Shown: piece by piece, positions 1-6,105 of the stretch
How the letters are laid out: the number at the start of each line of letters is the position of its first letter
How positions within the stretch are numbered: the stretch's first letter is position 1
DNA from: Gammaproteobacteria bacterium
GTDB lineage: Bacteria; Pseudomonadota; Gammaproteobacteria; Pseudomonadales; Azotimanducaceae
Direction: 5' to 3'
Length of the DNA: 6,560 nucleotides
Assembly: GCA_028821035.1 (NCBI GenBank)
Contig: JAPPHP010000262.1
Span: forward strand, 248-6,807
Made by a program: the position numbers and the translations under genes
Notes under the pieces: generated by a model
Databases searched by the model: none
Seen by the model: the letters and a program-made list of their open reading frames with translations, nothing else
What the model was told of the DNA's origin: nothing

Positions 1-93
1 AATATTCGCCTGGGTGTTGGGGGTACTTGCCACAACCGTTCGGGTTGGGGGGGGCGCTGGTTCGCGGGGCGCGGCGCGAGGGTCAACTCCGCT
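1..93. other. Left-edge sequence downstream of nth, no gene seen
   Basis: G-rich non-coding sequence after the nth stop. A 5-bp stem CAACC/GGTTG (33-37, 43-47) around GTTCG exists about 50 bases past the stop, but it is short and no T-run follows on the minus strand, so I do not call it a terminator. Confidence 0.5.
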
Positions 94-738
94 TCACCCG
101 GGCTCCGGGTCCGTTTTCGCCTTGTACTCGCAAAGGTCCTCGATGACGCAGGAGCCGCAGCGCGGTTTGCGGGCGATGCACACGTAGCGGCCGTGGAGGA
201 TCAGCCAGTGGTGCGCGTCGCGCTTGAAGCGGTCCGGAGTGAACTTCAGCAGCTTGTCCTCCACCTGCCGGGGCGTCTTGCCCGGCGCCAGGCGCGTGCG
301 GTTCGCGACGCGGAAGATGTGCGTATCGACGGCGATCGTCGGCTCCCCGAACGCGGTGTTCAGCACGACGTTGGCGGTCTTGCGCCCGACGCCGGGCAGC
401 GACTCGAGGGCTGCCCGGTCGCGGGGCACTTCGCTACCGTACCGTTCGACCAGCAGCGCGCAGGTCTTCAGGATGTTCTCCGCCTTGGTGTTGAAGAGCC
501 CGATGGACTTGATGTGATCCTTCAGGCGGTCAAGGCCGAGGGCCAGCATCGCTTCCGGCGTCCTGGCCTCGGCGAAGAGCGTCCGGGTGGCGAGGTTGAC
601 GCTCACGTCCGTCGCTTGCGCGGAAAGGATCACCGAGACGAGGAGCTCGAAAGGAGAGTGGTGAACGAGTTCGGTGGTGGGCGCCGGATTCGCCTCCCGA
701 AGGCGCTCGTAAATCTCCTGGCGCCTGGCCTTGTTCAC
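94..738 (-). CDS. nth: Endonuclease III, DNA glycosylase/AP lyase
   Basis: Base-excision-repair enzyme that removes oxidised pyrimidines and cleaves the abasic strand by beta-elimination; it acts in the cytoplasm on chromosomal DNA. The 214-residue protein is full length. The helix-hairpin-helix LPGVGRKTANVV is at about residues 114-125 with the catalytic lysine K120. D138 lies in AVDTHIFR. The [4Fe-4S] loop is C187-x6-C194-x2-C197-x5-C203. All these numbers equal those I recall for E. coli Nth, and the N-terminus MNKA and segment HHWLILHGRY also match. The start is GTG at 736-738: an in-frame TAG lies two codons upstream, and the family N-terminus begins exactly here. A GGGAG/GAGG-rich stretch precedes it. 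It is divergent from the gene at 875. The rnf/rsx genes that often precede nth in gammaproteobacteria are not upstream here. Identity is secure. Confidence 0.97.
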   Translation of the reverse strand: MNKARRQEIYERLREANPAPTTELVHHSPFELLVSVILSAQATDVSVNLATRTLFAEARTPEAMLALGLDRLKDHIKSIGLFNTKAENILKTCALLVERYGSEVPRDRAALESLPGVGRKTANVVLNTAFGEPTIAVDTHIFRVANRTRLAPGKTPRQVEDKLLKFTPDRFKRDAHHWLILHGRYVCIARKPRCGSCVIEDLCEYKAKTDPEPG

Positions 739-767
739 GCGCCTCTATCTCTCCCGTCCACGCGAGG

Positions 768-773
768 AGTATA
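768..773 (-). promoter_or_regulatory. Possible -10 element of nth
   Basis: Reading on the minus strand, TATACT (five of six matches to TATAAT) lies 30 bases upstream of the GTG start. This would place the transcript start near 761 with a leader of about 23 bases carrying the GGGAG-like ribosome site. No convincing -35 box is found 16-18 bases upstream, so this is a weak prediction based on position and the hexamer alone. Confidence 0.3.
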
Positions 774-820
774 GCCAACGGCCGCCTTCACGGACCGGGG
801 CCGGGGCGCCATGAGGCACC

Positions 821-829
821 TGCTATGCT
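821..829 (+). promoter_or_regulatory. Possible extended -10 of the enolase-superfamily gene
   Basis: TGCTATGCT fits an extended -10 (TG-n followed by TATGCT, four of six matches). It lies in the divergent gap between nth and the gene starting at 875, giving a predicted leader of roughly 40 bases. No -35 hexamer is recognisable at the right distance; extended -10 promoters can work without one. Inference only. Confidence 0.27.
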
Positions 830-874
830 CGCCCGCTCCGAGACACGACCCCTCCCGGACACGGCCCCCGCCCC

Positions 875-1957
875 ATGCACATCGACAGCTTCGAGATCGT
901 TCCCGTGCGGGTCAGCGCACGCACCACCTGGCTCCACATCCTGCTGCACACCAATCTCGGGCTGACCGGCGTCGCGGAGGCGTCCCTGGGCAACCGCCGG
1001 GGATTGCCCGAACTCGAGCGTTTCTTCGCACTCGTCCGGGATCGGCCGCTCCCGGACGTGGAAACCTACCGGCGCCGCGGCAGATCGATGGCGGCTCGTG
1101 ACGGATTGCGCGCAGCCACAGCGTTCAGCGCCATCGAGCATGCACTGTGGGACCTCGCGGGCAAGGCCGAGGGCGTACCCGCGCATGCACTCCTCGGCAG
1201 CCAGGTTCGAGACGATGTCCTCCTCTACGGGAACATCAACCGGATGACGACCGAGCGCACGCCCGACGGATTCGCCGCGAGCGCGGAGAAGGCGGCGAAG
1301 GCGGGCTTCCGCGCACTCAAGGCCGCCCCGTTCGACGGTTTTCCGCCCCGTTCTGACCCGGCGGCCGTACGCGAAGCGATCGACCTCGGCATCCGCTGCC
1401 TCGAGTCGATCCGCGCCGCGGTCGGACCGGACATCGCCCTCAAGGTGGACTGCCACAGTCATTTCACCGAGGCGGAAGCCGTCCAGGTCGCCGAGCGGCT
1501 CGAACCCGTCGGTCTCGACTGGTACGAGGAACCGGTTCCGGCGGCAGACGCGCCGGCAACCCGTCGCATCCGCGACGCCGTCGAACAACGGCTCGCCGGC
1601 GGCGAACGGGGGTTCGGCGTGGAGGGCTTCGCCCCGCTCCTGGACGAACGTGCGGTCGACGTCATCATGCCCGACACGATGCACTGTGGCGGGCTGACCG
1701 AGGGATTGGCCATCGCCCGCGCCGCCGCCGACGTGGGCGTCGCGGTCTCGCCGCACAATGCGTGCGGGCCCGTGTCGACCGCCGCGGCGCTGCAGTTCTG
1801 CGCCGTCGCGCCAGGGGTCGAGAGCCTCGAGTTGCAGTGGGGCGAAGTGCCCTGGCGACCGGACGTGATCGAACCTCCCGAGCGCTTCGAAAACGGCCGG
1901 ATGGCCATTCCCGCCGCGCCCGGGCTCGGCGTGACGTTGCTGGATCCCCCCGCCTGA
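875..1957 (+). CDS. Enolase-superfamily protein, probable sugar-acid dehydratase (mandelate racemase subgroup)
   Basis: A 360-residue protein with the two-domain fold of the mandelate racemase/muconate lactonizing enzyme family: N-terminal capping domain (about 1-110), then a TIM-like barrel. Expected Mg2+ ligands are D192 (KVDCH), E218 (WYEEP) and E244 (GGERG). The catalytic dyad is D267 (MPDTM) with H294 (SPHN). The spacings 26, 26, 23 and 27 equal those of mandelate racemase. The usual KxK base motif on strand 2 reads K149-A-A151, so the second lysine is absent. H194 two residues after D192 recalls the Asp-x-His of D-galactonate dehydratase, where that His is the acid catalyst. I therefore infer dehydration of an aldonate or similar hydroxy acid in the cytoplasm; the substrate cannot be named. 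The ATG at 875 has no clear Shine-Dalgarno, but the N-terminus MHIDSFEIVPVR starts the first family strand. No transporter, aldolase or regulator is adjacent. It is convergent with the gene ending at 1992. Confidence 0.85.
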   Translation: MHIDSFEIVPVRVSARTTWLHILLHTNLGLTGVAEASLGNRRGLPELERFFALVRDRPLPDVETYRRRGRSMAARDGLRAATAFSAIEHALWDLAGKAEGVPAHALLGSQVRDDVLLYGNINRMTTERTPDGFAASAEKAAKAGFRALKAAPFDGFPPRSDPAAVREAIDLGIRCLESIRAAVGPDIALKVDCHSHFTEAEAVQVAERLEPVGLDWYEEPVPAADAPATRRIRDAVEQRLAGGERGFGVEGFAPLLDERAVDVIMPDTMHCGGLTEGLAIARAAADVGVAVSPHNACGPVSTAAALQFCAVAPGVESLELQWGEVPWRPDVIEPPERFENGRMAIPAAPGLGVTLLDPPA

Positions 1958-1991
1958 GCGGAAGGTTTCGACTACCGACGCGTGACCGGCG
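1958..1991. other. Short convergent intergenic gap
   Basis: Only 34 bases separate the stop codons of two convergent genes. I see no strong hairpin with a T-run in either direction, so transcripts from both sides may overlap in the 3' ends. Nothing else is visible here. Confidence 0.6.
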
Positions 1992-3773
1992 CTATCCCGC
2001 CGGGTCGTACCAGATCGGCGACGAGAACGCCCGTTCCTGGATGGTCGCCGGGACGCTGCCGCGCGGCGCGGTGCCGGCGCGGACCGCATCCCAGGTGGAC
2101 CAGCGGCACGTCGGGTTCTCGAGCACCCGCACGTAGTAGAACGCGCGCTGGTCGGGATCGAAGTACGGATCGTGCCACAGGGCCGAGAGCTCGCTGGCCC
2201 CCACGCCTTCGGTGATGCTGCAGTCCGAGATGTCCACGATGGCGCCGTTGTCCGGACAGCGGTGGGTGTCCGGATCCACGGCCAGGCCGTCCGAGCAGGC
2301 GACGTCGTACACCTGCTCGTGCGAACGATTGTCCGCGACCCATCCCTTCACGATCTGCAGTCTCTGCAGTTTCGCCGCCTGCGGGTCCTGGGCCGCCCAG
2401 ACGAGGAACCCCGGCGCGCCGGACTCCTGGCGCACGAGGTCCCCGCCCATGGGGACGCCTGATGCATAGGCCTGGCTCACGCTGGCCGCGTCCAGCATGT
2501 CCTCCGAGAGCCCGTAACCGCCGAAGAAACGCAGGCGAATCCAGGTGCCCGTGGTCGAGTAGGTCTCCCGGCGGCGGAACGCATCGAAGAGGGCGCTGCG
2601 GCTGTTCTCGTCGGCCCACGCCGCGGCGAGGCCAGATGCACCGAAGTAGATGTTGGACCCTTCTCGGTACCCGGGGATTTCTTCCGCCGGGTTCACCGGG
2701 ACGGAGCCGCGCCCGACCGGGTCGCTGTCGAGGGTGCCCACCTTGCTCACGAAGCGGTCTTCGTCGAAGACGTCGCCGCTGTTGTGGGTGTCGCTCGACC
2801 CGACCACCCCGAAGCGATAGGGGTTCAGGCCGTCGCGCTCCTGCATCACCAGGCCGTTCCGCCATGCCTCCCTGGCGTAGCTGCCCTGCGGACGGCTCCG
2901 GAGCAGCGTGGCGACGCGGTGCGGCATGATTTCGAAGTCCGCCCACTCGTCGTTCGGCGAGAGGAACGGGTGCGTGTCCGAAGTGCCCTTGATCTGGGTG
3001 TTCTCGATCAGCGGCTCGTTGCGCATGCGCCGCGTCGCGTAAGCGGCGTCGATCGGAGTGCCGTCGGTCTGTGTGAGCGCGAACATGCGGCCGTTCGAGC
3101 CGTTGGAGTTGTGGGGGATCGATATGACGTCCATGCCGCGTTGCCGCTGCAGGTCCATCCACGCCCAGAGGTCTTCCGGGTTCAGCGAGTCTAGCCGGGA
3201 GAACGGCATGCTCGGGGCCGTGTCGCCGCGGAACACGACGTTCCGGTGCAGGTTGCCGCGGTCGGTGGGGTACGACGAGGTGTATTCGTAGGCGATGAAG
3301 GTCGTGAGTTCGCCCGGCGTGTAGTTGCGGTTGGCGGAGGCGACGATTTCGGCCCAGGCGCTCCTCACGTCGGCTTCGCTGAAGTTGTCCGTCAGGAACT
3401 GGCCGGCGGTGCGAAACGCGCGGGACCGTTCGGGGGTGGTCTTCGCGTCCAGGTAGGTGCGTGCATCGGGGTCGCCGTGGAGCGGATGCGCCGGGTCCGT
3501 CATCGCCGACCACATCCCGAGGTAGAACCCGTGATCCGTCACGGCGTAGAAGTCGAGTGCACGCGAGAGTTGCACATCGAAACCGGAGGGGTGGCGCAGC
3601 GGTTCGCCGCGGGCAAACGCGTAGGCGTCGTCAGGGTCCGTGCGCGTTCCGAACAGGAACGCATCGAACGAGTACCGCGTGTGGATGTGCAGGTCGCCAA
3701 AATACACCTGCCGCTCGGCACCCGAGCCCGCCGTCGCGCAGACCAGCGCCACGACCAACGCTGCCTTTCGCAT
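1992..3773 (-). CDS. Exported DUF3604 family protein (PHP-like metal-dependent hydrolase fold)
   Basis: A 593-residue protein. A basic residue pair and hydrophobic core (MRKAALVVALVCATAGSGA) form a probable Sec signal peptide with cleavage after about residue 19; the VC pair is a poor lipobox, so a periplasmic or secreted form is favoured. The mature part opens with FGDLHIHTRYS (H29, H31), then AVTDH (D80, H81), AYEY (E163), NLHRN (H176), IPHNSN (H221) and GSSDTHN (D328, H330). This is the metal-binding pattern of PHP-type phosphoesterases and the DUF3604 family, with the family's TYSTTGTWI block at 404-412. Function in this family is not established; hydrolysis of a phosphate or other ester is plausible. 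Four cysteines (C493, C506, C518, C556) cluster near the C-terminus and could form disulfides after export. ATG at 3773 is chosen because AAAGGAG lies five bases upstream and the signal peptide starts there; the frame stays open 75 bases further upstream without better support. It is coupled to the zinc-ribbon gene upstream. Confidence 0.88.
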   Translation of the reverse strand: MRKAALVVALVCATAGSGAERQVYFGDLHIHTRYSFDAFLFGTRTDPDDAYAFARGEPLRHPSGFDVQLSRALDFYAVTDHGFYLGMWSAMTDPAHPLHGDPDARTYLDAKTTPERSRAFRTAGQFLTDNFSEADVRSAWAEIVASANRNYTPGELTTFIAYEYTSSYPTDRGNLHRNVVFRGDTAPSMPFSRLDSLNPEDLWAWMDLQRQRGMDVISIPHNSNGSNGRMFALTQTDGTPIDAAYATRRMRNEPLIENTQIKGTSDTHPFLSPNDEWADFEIMPHRVATLLRSRPQGSYAREAWRNGLVMQERDGLNPYRFGVVGSSDTHNSGDVFDEDRFVSKVGTLDSDPVGRGSVPVNPAEEIPGYREGSNIYFGASGLAAAWADENSRSALFDAFRRRETYSTTGTWIRLRFFGGYGLSEDMLDAASVSQAYASGVPMGGDLVRQESGAPGFLVWAAQDPQAAKLQRLQIVKGWVADNRSHEQVYDVACSDGLAVDPDTHRCPDNGAIVDISDCSITEGVGASELSALWHDPYFDPDQRAFYYVRVLENPTCRWSTWDAVRAGTAPRGSVPATIQERAFSSPIWYDPAG

Positions 3774-3775
3774 GA

Positions 3776-4156
3776 TCACTCCTTTCGCCTTTTCGACATC
3801 GCCGTGCCGATACCGCTGGGGGGTTCGTCCATGTCCTCCGGGGCGCACGCGCGCCGCCGATGCCGGTTCCGGCCCTCACCGCGAATGCGTCCCGCCGTCC
3901 TGCAGGTGTCCGAGCAGAAGCGCGACGACCCGTAGGGGACGAACCACTCCGAGCAGACCGGACACTGTACGGGCTCCGATTTCGGGGGCTTGAGCTCGCC
4001 GGCCCGCCGCGCTTCGAGCAGCTTCGCGATGGTGCGGTTGCGGCGCGCCATCTCGCGGAACTCGCGGTCGCCGACATCGAGCAGATCGAGGATCGTGCCG
4101 GCCTCCAGCCGCGGCGAGCGCAGCAGCAACTCTATGGCTTTCTCTTCCAGGGTCAT
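3776..4156 (-). CDS. Small zinc-ribbon-like protein of unknown function
   Basis: A 126-residue protein I cannot assign to a named family. Residues 1-54 are predicted helical and charged (IELLLRSPRL, REFREMARRNRTIAKLLEARR), compatible with a small helical or HTH-like bundle. Residues 65-85 carry C65-P-V-C68, then twelve residues, then C81-S-D-T-C85, with the FCSDTCR ending typical of short treble-clef/zinc-ribbon domains. The tail (about 92-126) is basic and probably disordered. No signal peptide is present, so it should be cytoplasmic; nucleic-acid or protein binding is a reasonable guess but not shown. The ATG at 4156 is preceded only by a G-rich stretch (GGGGTGGGG), a weak ribosome site. 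Its stop overlaps the leader of the exported DUF3604 gene with a two-base gap, so the two are probably one operon. The cysteine pattern and good fit to the neighbour's ribosome site support this being real. Confidence 0.78.
   Translation of the reverse strand: MTLEEKAIELLLRSPRLEAGTILDLLDVGDREFREMARRNRTIAKLLEARRAGELKPPKSEPVQCPVCSEWFVPYGSSRFCSDTCRTAGRIRGEGRNRHRRRACAPEDMDEPPSGIGTAMSKRRKE
3779..3785 (-). promoter_or_regulatory. Ribosome binding site fixing the DUF3604 start
   Basis: AAAGGAG on the minus strand, five bases before the ATG at 3773-3771. It lies inside the last two codons (Lys-Glu) of the zinc-ribbon gene, whose TGA stop is only two bases from the ATG. It decides the start and supports translational coupling. 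Confidence 0.85.
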
Positions 4157-4176
4157 GACCCCACCCCGAACGGACG

Positions 4177-4191
4177 GCCCGACACTCGGGC
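4177..4191. repeat. Short perfect palindrome in the leader of the zinc-ribbon operon
   Basis: GCCCGA and TCGGGC form a perfect 6-bp inverted repeat around a 3-base centre (CAC). It lies about 20 bases before the zinc-ribbon ATG and just downstream of the putative -10 region, where the transcript would start. It could be an operator overlapping +1 or a small leader hairpin. In GC-rich DNA a 6-bp palindrome can also be chance. Confidence 0.4.
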
Positions 4192-4194
4192 TCC

Positions 4195-4226
4195 CCTATA
4201 GGAGCCGGGACACCGCGTGTTGTCAA
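4195..4226 (-). promoter_or_regulatory. Possible promoter of the zinc-ribbon/DUF3604 operon
   Basis: On the minus strand a perfect -35 hexamer TTGACA (4226-4221) is followed 20 bases later by TATAGG (4200-4195). The region is AT-richer than its surroundings and lies 40-70 bases upstream of the zinc-ribbon ATG. The 20-base spacing is longer than the usual 17, and closer alternatives such as TCCTAT match poorly, so strength is doubtful or an activator may be needed. Confidence 0.4.
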
Positions 4227-4239
4227 CTACTGCAATATA

Positions 4240-4265
4240 CCGGCCCGGACTCCCGCGCGGGCCGG
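4240..4265 (-). terminator. Terminator-like hairpin after the acyl-CoA lyase gene
   Basis: CCGGCCCG (4240-4247) and CGGGCCGG (4258-4265) are perfect 8-bp complements around a 10-base loop, 30 bases past the TGA of the gene that ends at 4296. On the minus strand the stem is followed by TATATTGCAG, which is AT-rich but not a true T-run, so this is an imperfect intrinsic terminator. A competing 10-bp palindrome, CCCGCGCGGG (4252-4261), overlaps it. Confidence 0.45.
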
Positions 4266-4295
4266 CACTCGCCGCGAGGGCTCCGTTTTCGCCCG

Positions 4296-5951
4296 TCAGG
4301 TCGTCAGCCAGCCGAACTGCTGCGGTTTGCGACCGGCTCGGGGGTCGAGCGGTACGTTGACCAGCGCCGGCCCGTCGAAGGCCATCGCCTCGTCAAGCGC
4401 CGCACGGAGATCCGCGGTGTCCTCCACGTAGATGCCCTTGCCGCCGAGCGCCTCCATCATCCCCTCGTAGTGCGCGCCGTACGTCAGGTAGAACGGCGGT
4501 GGGGTCTGTCCCTCCTCCAGCGGCCCGATGCCGCCGCCAATGCCGCCGTTGTTCAGTACGATCAGCTTCACCGGCAGTCCGTAGCGGACCATCGTCTCGA
4601 TTTCCATGCCGGAGAAGCCGAACGCGCTGTCTCCCTGGACCGAGACGACCGGCTTGTCCGGATTGGCAACCGCCGCCGCGACCGCGAAGCCGAGACCGAT
4701 CCCCATGGTGCCGTACGTGCCGGCATCGAGCCGGTGCCGGGGGGCGTGGTTCGGCATCTGGGTCCTGCCGATGTCCATGGTGTTCGCGCCCTCGCCGATG
4801 ATGATGGCGTCCTCGGGGAGCCACTCGACGATGTCGCGGTAGGCGCGGTAGTAGTTGATCGGCGAGGACTCGTCCTCGACCATCGGGCGAATGGACTCCG
4901 CGTTGGCGTCGGCCTTCTCCTTGAGCACCGCGCGCCACTCGGTCTCCGCCGGGTAGAACCACTGCCGGTTCGAGAGGGACGCGTTGAGCTGCCCGACGAC
5001 GGCCTTCCCGTCGCCCACGAGGGCGACCTCCGCCGGTACGTTGCGGCCGATCTCCTCCTGCTCGATGTCGAGCTGGATGATCCGCACGCCCGGCTTGAAA
5101 CGGGGCGGCAGGCCGAAGTGCATGATCCAGTTGAGCCGCGCACCCATCAGGAACACCACGTCCGCCTCGCGCAGCGCCGTGCTGCGAGCCGCCCCGACGG
5201 AGAGCAGGTCCGTGTCCGGCATGATGCCCTTGCCCATGGGCGACGCCAGGAACGGCAACTGCGTCCGCTCGATGAACTCGCGCACCTCGTCTTCCGCGCG
5301 CGACCACGCCATCCCCTTGCCGAGGACGACCAGTGGGCGCTCGGCCGACTCGAGCGCATCGAGGGCGCGTTCGACGCTCCCCGGATCGGCCTGCGGCCGA
5401 GCCAGCGGAGCGGGCGGCGCCGCGGGCACCACGTTCTCGTCCTCCGCCTCGCCGCGGATGATGTCGTCCGGGAAGTCGAGGTAGACGGGTCCCGGGCGCC
5501 CGTTCTGGGCCGTGCGAATCGCCTGCTCGACGTAGTACGGGATACGCTCCACCCGGTCGATGCCGTGAGCGTACTTGCAGTACGGCGCCGCGAGCTCCGT
5601 CTGCCGCTCTTCCTGGAAGGCCCCCATACCGTTCTGGTAGGTCGGAGAGGCCCCGCCGATCAGGATCATGGGCCAGCAGTTCTCGCGCGCGTTCGCGAGC
5701 CCGGCGAACGCGTGGATGACGCCCGGACCCGAGACCACGAGGCACGCCTGGGTGCGCCCGGTCAGGTAGCTCGCCGCCTGCGCGGCATAGCTGGCCGACT
5801 TCTCGTTGCGCATGCCGATGAAGGTGATGCCTTCCTTCTGCGCCGCGGCCGCAACCCCCTGCACCGGGAAGCCCACGATCCCGAACATGTAATCGACGCC
5901 CTGCGCTTTCAGGCTGCGCGCCATCAGGGTCGCGCCATCAACCGTGGCCAT
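4296..5951 (-). CDS. Thiamine-diphosphate enzyme, 2-hydroxyacyl-CoA lyase / oxalyl-CoA decarboxylase family
   Basis: A 551-residue enzyme with the three-domain layout of the acetolactate synthase superfamily. The Pyr domain is about 1-165, with catalytic Glu E50 in MRNEKSASYAA. The central domain is about 190-325. The PP domain is about 370-535, with the TPP/Mg2+ motif G440-D-S ... N467-N468. Signatures such as GARLNWIMHFGLPPRF (270-285), GEGANTMDIGRT (386-397), GDSAFGFSGME (440-450) and the ending RKPQQFGWLT resemble animal 2-hydroxyacyl-CoA lyase HACL1 as I recall it, more than Oxalobacter oxalyl-CoA decarboxylase. The likely reaction is cleavage of a 2-hydroxyacyl-CoA to an aldehyde plus formyl-CoA, in the cytoplasm; oxalyl-CoA decarboxylation is the alternative. 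No formyl-CoA transferase gene adjoins it. The active-site-region tyrosine after NNGGI is replaced by G472. ATG at 5951 is chosen over an in-frame TTG at 5963, because GGGAGG sits four bases upstream of the ATG and overlaps the TTG frame. Confidence 0.88.
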   Translation of the reverse strand: MATVDGATLMARSLKAQGVDYMFGIVGFPVQGVAAAAQKEGITFIGMRNEKSASYAAQAASYLTGRTQACLVVSGPGVIHAFAGLANARENCWPMILIGGASPTYQNGMGAFQEERQTELAAPYCKYAHGIDRVERIPYYVEQAIRTAQNGRPGPVYLDFPDDIIRGEAEDENVVPAAPPAPLARPQADPGSVERALDALESAERPLVVLGKGMAWSRAEDEVREFIERTQLPFLASPMGKGIMPDTDLLSVGAARSTALREADVVFLMGARLNWIMHFGLPPRFKPGVRIIQLDIEQEEIGRNVPAEVALVGDGKAVVGQLNASLSNRQWFYPAETEWRAVLKEKADANAESIRPMVEDESSPINYYRAYRDIVEWLPEDAIIIGEGANTMDIGRTQMPNHAPRHRLDAGTYGTMGIGLGFAVAAAVANPDKPVVSVQGDSAFGFSGMEIETMVRYGLPVKLIVLNNGGIGGGIGPLEEGQTPPPFYLTYGAHYEGMMEALGGKGIYVEDTADLRAALDEAMAFDGPALVNVPLDPRAGRKPQQFGWLTT

Positions 5952-5955
5952 GAAT

Positions 5956-5961
5956 CCTCCC
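5956..5961 (-). promoter_or_regulatory. Ribosome binding site deciding the acyl-CoA lyase start
   Basis: GGGAGG on the minus strand, four bases before ATG 5951-5949. An in-frame TTG at 5963-5961 would put this site inside the coding sequence and has no ribosome site of its own, so the ATG is preferred. Confidence 0.8.
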
Positions 5962-6024
5962 AAGCGTGAGTGCGAAACAAACCGCTAACGTAGCAGGGTG
6001 TCCGGCCTGACGCCACCGCGCCCA

Positions 6025-6061
6025 CCGGTCGGGAAGCCCGCCATCCGCCACTCCCGACCGG
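6025..6061. repeat. 10-bp perfect inverted repeat between SPFH and acyl-CoA lyase genes
   Basis: CCGGTCGGGA (6025-6034) and TCCCGACCGG (6052-6061) are exact complements around a 17-base centre. The repeat begins 44 bases past the TAG of the SPFH gene on the minus strand and about 75-110 bases upstream of the acyl-CoA lyase start. It may act as a transcription terminator hairpin for the SPFH gene, although no T-run follows. It could also be an operator for the downstream gene. The rest of this 154-base gap shows no gene and no clear promoter. Confidence 0.5.
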
Positions 6062-6105
6062 CCTGAACCCGGCAACGGCCCACGTCGCGCGCGCTGCGAA
6101 GGGGG

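Noticed and set aside
33..47. CAACC/GGTTG hairpin after nth as a terminator
   Set aside because: The stem is only 5 bp with no T-run on the minus strand; too weak to support termination.
530..778. A small minus-strand frame starting with MAILLAW upstream of nth
   Set aside because: It overlaps nth out of frame, becomes Arg/Gly-rich, and has no homology signature; nth's conserved N-terminus occupies the region.
788..2089. A 433-codon open frame on the minus strand opposite the enolase-superfamily gene
   Set aside because: The translation is low-complexity and Arg/Gly-rich with no motifs, while the plus strand encodes an intact active site with correctly spaced catalytic residues.
1972..3513. 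A 513-codon minus-strand frame overlapping the DUF3604 gene in another phase
   Set aside because: It is Arg/Pro/Gly-rich and lacks motifs; the DUF3604 frame contains all conserved metal-site residues and a ribosome site.
3774..3848. An upstream extension of the DUF3604 protein by 25 residues
   Set aside because: It would bury the signal peptide and overlap the zinc-ribbon gene; the internal ATG at 3773 has an excellent ribosome site and begins directly with the signal sequence.
3990..5969. A 659-codon open frame on the plus strand covering the whole acyl-CoA lyase gene
   Set aside because: It is antisense to a clearly conserved enzyme. Its translation is Arg/Asp/His/Val-rich, with no recognisable domain; long antisense frames are common in GC-rich genes.
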